A DNA stretch of 46,520 bases from Planctomycetota bacterium (lineage in GTDB: Bacteria; Planctomycetota; Planctomycetia; Planctomycetales; Planctomycetaceae): NCBI GenBank assembly GCA_030836185.1, contig JAURQH010000009.1, forward strand, positions 1 to 46,520. Direction: 5' to 3'. Within the stretch, counting starts at the first letter, position 1; every line of letters begins with the position of its first letter. The notes under the pieces were generated by a model that saw only the letters and a program-made list of their open reading frames with translations, was not told the DNA's origin and made no database searches. Shown one piece after another: positions 29,549-37,771 of the stretch. The translations under genes and the position numbers were made by a program.

Positions 29549-30199
29549 ATGACTGCGGACGACTCCAAATATCAATCGGGTGACCCCCCGGACCCTGTTG
29601 GGCTTCCTGCAGAGACGATTATTAGTCCAGACACGCATCGACCTGAGCGTATTCCTCCCGGTCAATCCCGTACTCGAAAATGGCCTGTTTTGGACGCCCA
29701 TGGAACCCCCAATGTTCCGCTGGATCGCTGGAGGCTTGAACTGGATGGTTTGGTCGATCACCCCTTAAGTTTCACTTGGGACGAATATCAAGAGCTTCTG
29801 CGAGTGAAAGTTTTCGCTGATTTTCATTGCGTGACCTCTTGGTCGCGGCTGGGAAATGTCTGGGAAGGCGTTTCGGTTCATCATTTGGTCGAGAGAGCCG
29901 GCGTTCTGCCCGAAGCCAAATATGTGATTGCGACCGGGTTCGATTATGGCTGGACCACCAATATGCCCTTGGAAGATTTCCTGCAGGAAGACGTATTAGT
30001 GGCCGATCTTCATGATGGCGAGCCAATTGATGCCGACCATGGCGGTCCAGCCCGTTTAATGGTCCCGCAACTTTATGCGTGGAAGAGTGCCAAGTGGCTT
30101 CGTAAATTGACCTTCGTCGCCGAGGATCAATCAGGATACTGGGAACAGATGGGCTATCATAATCATGGTGACCCTTGGACCGAAGAACGATACAGTTAG
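29549..30199 (+). CDS. Sulfite oxidase-like molybdopterin oxidoreductase, cytoplasmic form
   Basis: The 216-residue protein is the molybdopterin-binding domain of the sulfite oxidase superfamily, without dimerisation domain. Typical features are WRLELDGLVDHPLSFTWDEY, the cysteine that would ligate molybdenum in FHCVTSWSRLGNVWEG, FDYGWTTNMPLEDFLQEDV, and GGPARLMVPQLYAWKSAKW. No Tat or Sec signal is seen: the N-terminus is polar, so unlike MsrP (YedY) it is probably cytoplasmic. The substrate is unknown. Between this gene and the next are two arrays of degenerate heptamers. Confidence 0.82.
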   Translation: MTADDSKYQSGDPPDPVGLPAETIISPDTHRPERIPPGQSRTRKWPVLDAHGTPNVPLDRWRLELDGLVDHPLSFTWDEYQELLRVKVFADFHCVTSWSRLGNVWEGVSVHHLVERAGVLPEAKYVIATGFDYGWTTNMPLEDFLQEDVLVADLHDGEPIDADHGGPARLMVPQLYAWKSAKWLRKLTFVAEDQSGYWEQMGYHNHGDPWTEERYS

Positions 30200-30208
30200 T
30201 CATAAGTT

Positions 30209-30236
30209 TTCAGTGTTCAGATTTCAGTATTCAGAA
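30209..30236. repeat. Four degenerate heptamers (TTCAGnn)
   Basis: Units are TTCAGTG, TTCAGAT, TTCAGTA and TTCAGAA in perfect 7-base register, starting 10 bases after the oxidoreductase stop. Confidence 0.75.
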
Positions 30237-30315
30237 TCGATCTTTTTTTGGTATCGCTCACATGAATTTTCACCTCATGAGATTCATTCATCATCGTTGA
30301 AAGGAACTGAGCTAG

Positions 30316-30343
30316 TTTCTCATTTCGAGTTTCTGGTTTCTCA
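30316..30343. repeat. Four degenerate heptamers (TTTCtnn)
   Basis: Units are TTTCTCA, TTTCGAG, TTTCTGG and TTTCTCA in 7-base register, ending 5 bases before the start codon of the DUF971 gene and occupying the place of a ribosome binding site. Confidence 0.75.
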
Positions 30344-30348
30344 CTGAC

Positions 30349-30660
30349 ATGGCTGATGCACCGCAAAATATTCGTGTTCTCTCAGAAGATCGTACCCTCG
30401 AACTGACGTGGACACCTGACCGTGTTGTCAAATTGCCGTTCCATTTTGTTCGTTGCCAGTGTCCTTGTGCGGCCTGCGTTGATGAACACACCGGAGTGCG
30501 TCTCTTGAAACCGGCCACGATCCCGGAAGATATTGCACCGACCGGGATGGGATTTAGCGGCAATTATGCCTTGAAAATCGGTTGGTCGGACGGTCATCAC
30601 ACGGGCTTATTCACCTGGGATTTTCTCGACGAACTTTCCAATCAGCAGGAGGCGTTATGA
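30349..30660 (+). CDS. DUF971 domain protein
   Basis: A 103-residue single-domain protein. DUF971 marks are LELTWTPDRVVKLPFHFVR, the cysteine cluster CQCPCAACVDEHTG, and YALKIGWSDGHHTGLFTWDFL. The same fold forms the N-terminal domain of gamma-butyrobetaine hydroxylase and is fused to Mrp-type ATPases in some proteins; cysteine-rich members probably bind metal. No Shine-Dalgarno sequence is visible: a heptamer array fills that position. The stop overlaps the CYTH gene start by 4 bp (ATGA), indicating coupling. Function is unknown. Confidence 0.82.
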   Translation: MADAPQNIRVLSEDRTLELTWTPDRVVKLPFHFVRCQCPCAACVDEHTGVRLLKPATIPEDIAPTGMGFSGNYALKIGWSDGHHTGLFTWDFLDELSNQQEAL

Positions 30661-31220
30661 GTTACGAAGTCGAGATGAAGTTTCCCTTGAACGATACGAA
30701 GCACTTTGTGCCGTTATTGCGGGGAGTGGGTGCTGAGGAGTCCGAAACGCAGACGCACATCGACCGATATTTCAATCATCCTGCAAAAGACTTTGCGGAG
30801 TCGGACGAAGCGCTGCGATTGCGATCCATTGGTGATAAGAACGTAATTACATACAAAGGCCCCAAAATTGATTTGGTCACCAAGACTCGGCAGGAAATCG
30901 AAGTCGACTTCGAACGTGGGGCGGAAGGTGTGATTCAGCTGGCACAAGTGTTGACGCTTCTCGGATTTAGAGAATCCCTCACCGTTCATAAGACTCGTAG
31001 GGTCTTTCATCTCGACTGGCATGAGCGGGAAGTCGAAGTGCTTCTCGATAACGTCGAAGGTTTGGGGGAGTACGCCGAGATTGAGACCATCGCGCTGGAA
31101 GGCGATCAGGATGTCGCCAAAGAATGCGTACTCTCGTTGGCAGAAAAACTGGGATTGGAAGAGTCCGAACGACGTAGTTATTTGCGCATTTTGATTGAGA
31201 AAAGCGGTTCATCCAGTTGA
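30657..31220 (+). CDS. CYTH-domain protein (class IV adenylate cyclase/thiamine triphosphatase-like)
   Basis: The ATG at 30657 overlaps the DUF971 stop; the frame runs 25 codons further upstream but only as overlap with the DUF971 gene. The 187-residue protein has the CYTH hallmarks: the N-terminal YEVEMKFPL (E-x-E-x-K type), DRYFNHP, EALRLRSIGDKNVITYKGP, then KTRQEIEVDF and a late YAEIETIA. These charged residues line the triphosphate tunnel. CYTH enzymes act on ATP, thiamine triphosphate or polyphosphate, and many are inorganic triphosphatases; the specific activity cannot be assigned here. Confidence 0.85.
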   Translation: MSYEVEMKFPLNDTKHFVPLLRGVGAEESETQTHIDRYFNHPAKDFAESDEALRLRSIGDKNVITYKGPKIDLVTKTRQEIEVDFERGAEGVIQLAQVLTLLGFRESLTVHKTRRVFHLDWHEREVEVLLDNVEGLGEYAEIETIALEGDQDVAKECVLSLAEKLGLEESERRSYLRILIEKSGSSS

Positions 31221-31303
31221 GCTTTGTGGTCTTAGCTGCTTTTCAGTCCCGTCTTGTATGTGGATGTGACTTTGGGGAGATTCTCACGAACGAAATTTCC
31301 TGA

Positions 31304-31333
31304 TTGACCTGCCCGCTCTCTTCTCGATAGGAT
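31304..31333 (+). promoter_or_regulatory. Predicted promoter for the PQQ-propeller gene
   Basis: TTGACC (31304-31309) and TAGGAT (31328-31333) are separated by 18 bases and lie about 30 bases before the start codon. Matches to consensus are 5 of 6 and 4 of 6. Confidence 0.45.
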
Positions 31334-31361
31334 CAAGAGGTTCTCTTTTGAAAGGAATCCC

Positions 31362-32594
31362 ATGATCTATCGCGTCGCTATGTTCTCTGCTTTTGCTGCC
31401 GTGCTGACGTTGTCAGCGACTCTGTTCGCAGGTGACTGGCCTCAATGGCGTGGTCCCAATCGCGATGCGATTTCCACAGAAACGGGACTCCTGAAAGCAT
31501 GGCCCGTCGATGGGCCTCCTCTTGCCTGGAAAATTACCGGCGTCGGCGAAGGGTATTCCAGCGTTTCCATCGTTAACGGTAAGATTTACACGCTGGGCGA
31601 TCTGGAAGATGGTAGTTATCTGATCGCCTTGAACGAGGCTGATGGCTCGGAACTCTGGAAGACCCGAATTGGTGATGCCGGAGGTCACAAAGGGTATCCC
31701 GGAACGCGAAGCACTCCGACGTTTGATAGCGGACAACTATTCGCATTAAATCAGTACGCCGATTTCGTGTGCGTGGATGCGAACAGTGGTGAACTTGTCT
31801 GGAAGGTGAATCTCAATGATGACTTCAACGGAAAAATGATGTCGGGCTGGAAGTACAGCGAGTCTGCCCTGGTGGATGGGAATCAGGTCGTCATCACTCC
31901 GGGTGGCAAAGAGGGAGCCGTCGTCGCACTCGACCGAACGACCGGAAAGCAAATCTGGCGAACGTCAGAATGGACGGACGCGGCCGGGTACTCTTCTGTC
32001 ATTATTGCCACCATTGAAGGGACGCGACAATACATTCAACTCACCGGGCAAAGTGTGGCTGGCATCGATCCCAAGACGGGGGAAGTTCTCTGGGTCGCCG
32101 AACGTCAGGGAAAGACGGCCGTCATTCCAACACCTGTTGTTGATGGAAATGTTGTCTTTGTCACATCAGGTTACGGCGTTGGTTGTAATGCGTTTCGTGT
32201 GACGAAAACGGGGGATGCCTGGAAGACGGAAGAACTGTACGCGAACAAAGGGATCGCCAATCATCATGGTGGAGTCGTTCTACTTGATGGTCATGTCTTT
32301 GGCTCAACCAATGGCGCGTTTCGCTGCCTCGATCTCAGTTCTGGAGAGTTGACCTTTGAAGGCCGGAGTGTTGGCAAAGGTGCCACCGTGTATGCAGATG
32401 GGCATCTATATCTCAGAGCCGAAAAGGGACCGGTTGCTTTGATTAAAGCAACGCCGAAAGGATTGGAAGAAGTGAGCCGATTTGATCAACCCGACCGCAG
32501 CAAGCGAAATGCGTGGGCACATCCCGTCATCGCCAACGGCAAATTGTATCTCCGTGATCAAGACATTCTGCTCTGTTACGACCTCAGTGAATAG
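31362..32594 (+). CDS. Secreted PQQ-like beta-propeller protein
   Basis: The 410-residue protein starts at an ATG with GAAAGGA upstream and has a signal peptide (FSAFAAVLTLSATLFAGDWPQ). The mature part contains repeated propeller blades with the W-x-x-x-x-G/A-x-G-type motif, for example LLKAWPVDGPPLAWKITGVG, DGSELWKTRIGD, SGELVWKVNLND, TGKQIWRTSEW and TGEVLWVAERQG. WPQWRGPNRD at the start is a hallmark of a large planctomycete family. No catalytic PQQ dehydrogenase residues could be assigned, so a binding or scaffold role is as likely as an enzymatic one. Confidence 0.85.
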   Translation: MIYRVAMFSAFAAVLTLSATLFAGDWPQWRGPNRDAISTETGLLKAWPVDGPPLAWKITGVGEGYSSVSIVNGKIYTLGDLEDGSYLIALNEADGSELWKTRIGDAGGHKGYPGTRSTPTFDSGQLFALNQYADFVCVDANSGELVWKVNLNDDFNGKMMSGWKYSESALVDGNQVVITPGGKEGAVVALDRTTGKQIWRTSEWTDAAGYSSVIIATIEGTRQYIQLTGQSVAGIDPKTGEVLWVAERQGKTAVIPTPVVDGNVVFVTSGYGVGCNAFRVTKTGDAWKTEELYANKGIANHHGGVVLLDGHVFGSTNGAFRCLDLSSGELTFEGRSVGKGATVYADGHLYLRAEKGPVALIKATPKGLEEVSRFDQPDRSKRNAWAHPVIANGKLYLRDQDILLCYDLSE

Positions 32595-32601
32595 TCGATA
32601 G

Positions 32602-32623
32602 CCCATGTGCGCGAGCACACGGG
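32602..32623. repeat. Hairpin between converging genes
   Basis: CCCATGTGC (32602-32610) and GCACACGGG (32615-32623) pair with one mismatch around a GCGA loop. It lies just after the propeller gene, without a T-run. A related hairpin with the same TGTGC/GCACA core is at 559-580. Confidence 0.5.
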
Positions 32624-32694
32624 ATGCCTTCAGATGAAATTGCATTCCGAATGTGGATGACATACATCCCGACTGCTTGCGCAGAACCGGTATA

Positions 32695-33714
32695 TTACAT
32701 CATGCCGCGTTGATGCAGTTCCGAAACAACCCGAGCGACGATTTCACTCACTTCGGTGAGATCGCGTTCGTCGGCTGAGGGAATCGGGCATCCACCGATT
32801 GGCTCATCGGTGTAGCCGTGCGTGGCGAGATGGCATTGCAGTGTCTTTGTCAGTGCATCAAGGTCGGTGGTTTGTTCCGAAGAGAGAGGTTGCCTTCCTC
32901 GCCCCATCTGGAAACCACGAAGTTCGACAGCAGCACGGAATCCGTCGGGGAACTCTGCTGAGTACAGCATCGTGTCGAACAGATTAACTAGGTCGTATTG
33001 AATTTGGCGTGCTTCTTCGAGTTGCCCACCAACAGTGCAATCGTAGAGTTTGCGTGTAATTTCGGGAACAACGCCTGAAGAAGCATTCGTTCCACCATCA
33101 CAGCCGAGCAGAATCATCGGCATCAATGCCGCATCCCAGCCTGTCAGAAAAGAAAAGTCTGGCCGATTCGGACGAACTGCCTGAATCATACGGATCATGT
33201 GTGGCAGGTCGCCGGAGGAATCTTTGATCGCTACAATGCGGTCACACTCTTCCGACAGACGTTTGACGGTGGGGACATCAATCGGACTGGCAAACATGGG
33301 AATGTTATATAGGGTCACATCGACCGGCGTGTTGTCGCCGATCTCTTTGAAGTAAGCATAAACAGAAGCGGGGCTTAACTTGTAATAGAATGGAGCCACA
33401 ATGGCGACGGCACGGACACCCAGTTCGGCGTAATACTCACAGGCTTTCAATGTCTCTTTGACATTCGCTTCGGCGGCACCTGCGAGAATGGGAACTCGCC
33501 CACGAGTTTCATCGGCGATGATGGCGACAATGCGTTTACGTTCCTCGACGGTGAAACGTGTGAACTCTCCCGTGGAACCGTTGGGATAGAGCCCATGTAC
33601 GCCCTTCTCGATCAGCCAGTTGACGTAGCGACGAAGTTCTCCTTCGTTGATGTCGCCATGCGCATCATAGGGAACGAGATTGGGGGTGAAGATGCCTTGT
33701 AGTCGTGTGGCCAT
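32695..33714 (-). CDS. Dihydrodipicolinate synthase/N-acetylneuraminate lyase-family aldolase
   Basis: The 339-residue TIM-barrel protein has the class I aldolase signatures of the family: [19 protein letters not shown] at about 45-63, the tyrosine in [11 protein letters not shown] (Tyr136) and the Schiff-base lysine in [11 protein letters not shown] (Lys164). GSTGE binds the pyruvate carboxylate. True DapA proteins are about 292 residues; the longer C-terminus here (after about residue 290) argues for a catabolic or sialic-acid-lyase-like relative rather than lysine synthesis. It lies 143 bases downstream of an NhaC-like antiporter on the same strand. Confidence 0.8.
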   Translation of the reverse strand: MATRLQGIFTPNLVPYDAHGDINEGELRRYVNWLIEKGVHGLYPNGSTGEFTRFTVEERKRIVAIIADETRGRVPILAGAAEANVKETLKACEYYAELGVRAVAIVAPFYYKLSPASVYAYFKEIGDNTPVDVTLYNIPMFASPIDVPTVKRLSEECDRIVAIKDSSGDLPHMIRMIQAVRPNRPDFSFLTGWDAALMPMILLGCDGGTNASSGVVPEITRKLYDCTVGGQLEEARQIQYDLVNLFDTMLYSAEFPDGFRAAVELRGFQMGRGRQPLSSEQTTDLDALTKTLQCHLATHGYTDEPIGGCPIPSADERDLTEVSEIVARVVSELHQRGMM

Positions 33715-33857
33715 GTCGAATCACGCTGGTACTAGAAGAAGGTTTCGATGTCGTCTTTTATCGGTGGAAATGACAAATCACTTCAGCATATCACAGGGAT
33801 CAAAAGGGATCGAATCAGTACTCTCCGTAACACGATGAATCCCATAAGTCGGAAAGG

Positions 33858-35441
33858 TTATTCCGACGCTTCGATCACTACAACCGGATTTCTACGCACG
33901 TTCGGCATAAGTTGTTTTTGTTTGGCTCCCGGATGACGACCGAAGAACAGAATCACGGCAATCAAAGTCGCGACTTGAATGGCCAACCAGATCCAGACAT
34001 TCATGCCGTACCCAATTGGTAAACAGCCCAGAAACAGTGATGTCCCTCCGACAGTGAGTGCGTATGGGAATTGCGTGGAAACATGTTTGATGTGGTCGCA
34101 TTCTGACGCGGCAGAGGAAAGTACCGTTGTGTCGGAGATGGGCGAGCAATGATCTCCAAAGATCGCACCCGCCAACACCGAGCCGATTGTTCCGAGCAAC
34201 ACCGGGTCGTGGACTCCTCCGGCGTCACTTCCCAGCAGTTTCCAACTCATCGAGGTAAAGACAGGAATGAGAAGCGTCATCGTGGCCCAGGAACTTCCGG
34301 TCGCGAAAGAAACCCCGGCAGCCATGAGAAATGCGATTCCCGGCAACCAGGCGGGGTTGATTGTTTCTCCGATGGTTGAGACCAAAAAGCCCGCTGTGTT
34401 GAGGTGACTTTCATCACAAACCGCCCCGATCATCCAAGCCATCACGAGAATGACGCAGGCGGGGATCATGCTTTTGACGCCGGCAATCCAGGCATCGGTC
34501 GATTGTTGCAATGAGAGCGTTTTAGAGATAACGGGGCTTGTGGCTGCCGCGATTGATGCCAGGAAGGAGGCCACTAACAAGACTATTGAGGAACTGTTCA
34601 TGTCATTGGAGATGCCCACGGCAACAGTCACCAGCAAAACCACAAGTGGAATGATCGCATGACGCATCAGTTGCTTCTCTGTTTTGGATGTGCCAGAAAC
34701 CGGTGGTTGTTCTTCATTCTGAGTATTCACGGCGTTCGTTTCGGCCTCGTGCATCGGGCCGTAATCTCGTCCGCTCCAAGCGATGGCTGCGACGAAGATC
34801 AACATGGTGACGGGATAAAACCGATAAGGGATGGTCTCGACAAAGAGTTGCCAACCATCAACCTCTTGACCGATTCCTGAAAATCCCTCTTCAATCAAGC
34901 CCACTTCAAAGCCAGCCCAAGTGGAGATCACGGCGAGCCCCGCGACCGGGGCGGCCGTAGCATCGATCAGAAAAGCGAGTTTCTCGCGTGAGATTTTCAA
35001 TCGATCAGTGACGGGACGCATTGTGCTGCCGATCAGAATCGTATTTGCATAGTCGTCAAAGAAAACGACTAATCCCGTCAGCCAGGTGAGTGTTTGCCCT
35101 TGTTGTCGATTTTTGATTTTTTGAGCGATACGATTCACGACGGCTGCGGAACCTCCCGAAGCCGACATGGCCCCAATCATCGCTCCGAGAAAAAGCGTGA
35201 ACAGAATGATGGTGAGATGGGAATGATCGACGGAACCATCATCACTCAAACCGGCAATTTGCTCAAGCAGATGTGTGTCAATCAGTCTCAGCAAACCGAG
35301 ATCGGGACGCCCGTTTTCGAGCAGAGTTGCTCCCGTCCAGATGCCGGCAAATAAAGCGGGCAATACGTTCCGCCACCAAACCGCCAAAATGATGGCGACC
35401 ATCGGTGGGAGTAGAGAAAGGACGGACGGTTCCATAATCAT
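33858..35441 (-). CDS. NhaC-family Na+/H+ antiporter-like transporter
   Basis: The 527-residue integral membrane protein has about 11-12 predicted helices and NhaC-family features: SLLPPMVAIILAVWWRNVLP at the N-terminus, LFLGAMIGAMSASGG, VVFFDDYANTILIGSTMRPV (with the charged FFDDYAN stretch), FATGSSWATMTLLIPV and AIFGDHCSPISDTTVLSS. The last two segments are typical of NhaC and related antiporters. Two adjacent ATG codons (35439 and 35433) are possible starts. It probably exchanges sodium for protons, in keeping with a saline habitat, though some relatives carry amino or organic acids. Confidence 0.85.
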   Translation of the reverse strand: MIMEPSVLSLLPPMVAIILAVWWRNVLPALFAGIWTGATLLENGRPDLGLLRLIDTHLLEQIAGLSDDGSVDHSHLTIILFTLFLGAMIGAMSASGGSAAVVNRIAQKIKNRQQGQTLTWLTGLVVFFDDYANTILIGSTMRPVTDRLKISREKLAFLIDATAAPVAGLAVISTWAGFEVGLIEEGFSGIGQEVDGWQLFVETIPYRFYPVTMLIFVAAIAWSGRDYGPMHEAETNAVNTQNEEQPPVSGTSKTEKQLMRHAIIPLVVLLVTVAVGISNDMNSSSIVLLVASFLASIAAATSPVISKTLSLQQSTDAWIAGVKSMIPACVILVMAWMIGAVCDESHLNTAGFLVSTIGETINPAWLPGIAFLMAAGVSFATGSSWATMTLLIPVFTSMSWKLLGSDAGGVHDPVLLGTIGSVLAGAIFGDHCSPISDTTVLSSAASECDHIKHVSTQFPYALTVGGTSLFLGCLPIGYGMNVWIWLAIQVATLIAVILFFGRHPGAKQKQLMPNVRRNPVVVIEASE

Positions 35442-35517
35442 TCACAACAAGACAACGGGAAACGGTAATGTTCTCACAATACCGAATCGGGGTGCGGCTG
35501 TCGCGGTCGAAATTTGA

Positions 35518-36666
35518 TCAAGCGACGGGCCAATAGGTTGTGATGGCCGTTTGCACCCACGGAACCGAATTCACCTCCACACTGCCGCCATGTGCTGTGA
35601 CAATTCGCCAACATTTACACAATCCAAATCCGAGTCCGCGTCCAGCTTGTCGGCCCGAGTAAAAGGGATCGAACAAATGCCGTCGATCAGATTCACTTAA
35701 TCCCGGGCCATTGTCGCTAATTTCGAGCCGAACGAACCCTGAAACGGAGGCCTCAGGAGGAGCCATGTTGATCGTGATGACTCCACCCTGCCCGAGTGCA
35801 TTCATACTGTTGGTGATCAGTTCTGCGATGACCGTGTTGAGTTGAGTTTCGTCGGCAGTGATCCAGAGTTCTTCAGGGCGGGTTAATTTGACCTGAGTCC
35901 CCTGCTCTTTCAGTGGACGCTTCAATTTTTCGAGTATGGCTTTGACGACCGTCCCGAGTTCACATTTGGCGAGATGCAGTGGTGGCGGTTCTGCATATTG
36001 CATGGTGTCGCCAATCATCTGACTGATTCGCATCGCTTGAGCGCCGATTGTGGCCAATGATTCGCGGCGTGTCGGGTCGTTCTCTTCTTTCAAAAGTAAT
36101 TGGACTCGTCCACTAATCGCGGCAACCGGATTGTTGATCTCGTGACCCGCTCCGGCCGCAAATTCAATCAACGCATCTTGCTTACGACGATTGAACCAAT
36201 CGACACCAACTCCGTTAGGTTGCAACTGCTCGATTTGTTGCAATTGACTCATTAAAAGAATCGTCGTGGAAAGTAAATCGTCTGTGGGAGACTGTTCGGA
36301 ATTCCAAACGAGTCCCCCGACAATCGTACCGCCTTGACTTAATGTACGAGACTTTTGCGCGTGAGCTGAAAAAATCTCACGAGAGATGGTACACCACTCA
36401 TGTGAGTCATTCTTCGTTTTGACTTCTTCCGAGCGTATCAGGCGATACTCGGGAGCTTCTCCACGTTTGAAATAGACGGCCGAAAATTCGTCGCTTTGTG
36501 GCATGGCACAAAACACGGTGCATTCGGAGCATTGCAGCAGTTCTCGCCAAAAGTCAGCCAAGACTGTCAGTAACTCTCGGCGCTTTCCCACTGGCAAAGC
36601 ACGCTTGAGGAGTGAGAGCACACTTTCAGACTGTGATGTCGATCCGGCTGACGAAGTTGTCGACAT
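35518..36666 (-). CDS. Sensor histidine kinase, cytoplasmic
   Basis: The 382-residue protein has no membrane segment. An N-terminal GAF-like region (about 15-150, with CTVFCAMPQSDEFSAVYF) precedes the dimerisation domain, whose H-box GAGHEINNPVAAISG contains the phosphoacceptor His at about 175. The ATPase domain has the N box (AELITNSMNAL), the G1 box (ISDNGPGLSE) and the F/G2 region (LFDPFYSGRQAGRGLGFGLCK). The H-E-I-N-N-P form is typical of NtrB-like and orphan cytoplasmic kinases. It lies 76 bases downstream of a receiver-domain gene and is probably its partner. The input signal is unknown. Confidence 0.9.
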   Translation of the reverse strand: MSTTSSAGSTSQSESVLSLLKRALPVGKRRELLTVLADFWRELLQCSECTVFCAMPQSDEFSAVYFKRGEAPEYRLIRSEEVKTKNDSHEWCTISREIFSAHAQKSRTLSQGGTIVGGLVWNSEQSPTDDLLSTTILLMSQLQQIEQLQPNGVGVDWFNRRKQDALIEFAAGAGHEINNPVAAISGRVQLLLKEENDPTRRESLATIGAQAMRISQMIGDTMQYAEPPPLHLAKCELGTVVKAILEKLKRPLKEQGTQVKLTRPEELWITADETQLNTVIAELITNSMNALGQGGVITINMAPPEASVSGFVRLEISDNGPGLSESDRRHLFDPFYSGRQAGRGLGFGLCKCWRIVTAHGGSVEVNSVPWVQTAITTYWPVA

Positions 36667-36742
36667 GGCTGGCTACTCCCACTGGCCGAGAGCGAGTCAC
36701 GCTCGCTCTTTTCGGCCAAGGTTTTCAAGTCTTCCGCAGGGT

Positions 36743-37327
36743 TCAGGAATTGGAGGCAACCGTTTCCATATCCAGCAATTTGCAGACACGTTCGATTAAG
36801 TTCTCTACTTCAAACGGCTTTTGCACAAAATCGTTGGCGCCGGCTTTCTTGAGATCATCGATTTTATCAGCTTCCACCATGCCGCTGATACAGATGATCT
36901 GCACGTCGTCGAGCGTCGAATCACTGCGAACACGTTCGCAAACATCTCGACCGTTGATGTCGGGAAGCATCACGTCCAATACCAGAATGTCGGGTTTGTA
37001 TTCTTTGACCATCATACCGGCATCGAAACCGTTATTGGCCGTTCGAACTTCAAAGCGACCATCCGCATCGAGAACGTCGGTAATCAATTCGACCAATTCA
37101 ACATCATCATCGACGACTAGGGCTTTGCGACGACCACTCTCAAGAGCGTCGGTGGGGATGCCGTTGTCTTTCATGAATTTGTAGAGCACGTCGCGAGGGA
37201 TTCGACGAAAGCGGGATCCCGGAACCCGGAAGCCTTTGAGCTGTCCCGAGTCGAAACAGCGAATGATTGTTTGCTGGCTGACCTTACAAATTTTGGCCGC
37301 CTCACCTGTTGTGAAAACTGTTTTCAT
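36743..37327 (-). CDS. Response regulator with N-terminal excisionase-type HTH
   Basis: In this 194-residue protein the DNA-binding domain comes first: residues 1-55 (FTTGEAAKICKVSQQTIIRC, then DSGQLKGFRVPGSRFRRIP) match the MerR/excisionase-type winged helix. A receiver domain follows at about 68-190, with acidic pocket VDDDVE, phosphoacceptor Asp118 in LVLDVMLPDI and the conserved lysine in NDFVQKPF. The usual order (receiver then output) is reversed. AAGGATGG lies 10 bases before the ATG. It precedes a histidine kinase gene. A perfect 8-bp palindrome upstream (37415-37435) could be an operator. Confidence 0.9.
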   Translation of the reverse strand: MKTVFTTGEAAKICKVSQQTIIRCFDSGQLKGFRVPGSRFRRIPRDVLYKFMKDNGIPTDALESGRRKALVVDDDVELVELITDVLDADGRFEVRTANNGFDAGMMVKEYKPDILVLDVMLPDINGRDVCERVRSDSTLDDVQIICISGMVEADKIDDLKKAGANDFVQKPFEVENLIERVCKLLDMETVASNS

Positions 37328-37771
37328 AGCGAATATCCATCCTTAGATCGAGTCTTTCGACTCAGCCTCCTGATGATCGATCAGCTCCATTGCCGATCCG
37401 TTAGGGTCTCAGGTGAGAAACAGTCCCTGTTTCTCGATCCCACTTCACTTTCATGTCATGGGAGTTAGGGGAGATGGAGAAGGCATAATTCCAAAAAATG
37501 CGCTCTCAGTGATCCCCAAATGTTCCGCTCGACCAAGATCTGTTATCTTGCCAAGCTTCTCATGCTGGCCGATTGTATCTATTCCCTGAATTCGGTCAAC
37601 ACGGGTTTGCTTATAGAGAGTCGCAGGCTTACCGTACCGCCGGATACTGACGAAACCGCTGAAAACCCCGAAATTTCTGAGCGTTTTCTACGATTGCTTC
37701 GTGAAGCTCCCACAGTGCCTGCAAAGGTTTATTGCCCCTATTTTGAAAAAATATGTAGGCCTATGCGTGAT
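37328..37771. other. Intergenic region upstream of the response regulator
   Basis: No gene is supported in these 444 bases; a plus-strand frame at 37520-37843 overlaps the neighbouring gene antisense and has no recognisable features. The region holds the 8-bp palindrome at 37415-37435 and a 5-bp hairpin (GAGTC-TTTC-GACTC) close to the response-regulator start. Confidence 0.5.
37415..37435. repeat. Perfect 8-bp inverted repeat, possible operator
   Basis: GAGAAACA (37415-37422) and TGTTTCTC (37428-37435) pair perfectly around GTCCC, about 90 bases upstream of the response-regulator start. It could be a binding site or an RNA stem; no T-run follows. Confidence 0.5.

Noticed and set aside
29549-29640. 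Tat signal peptide on the sulfite oxidase-like protein
   Set aside because: The N-terminus has no twin-arginine motif followed by a hydrophobic stretch.
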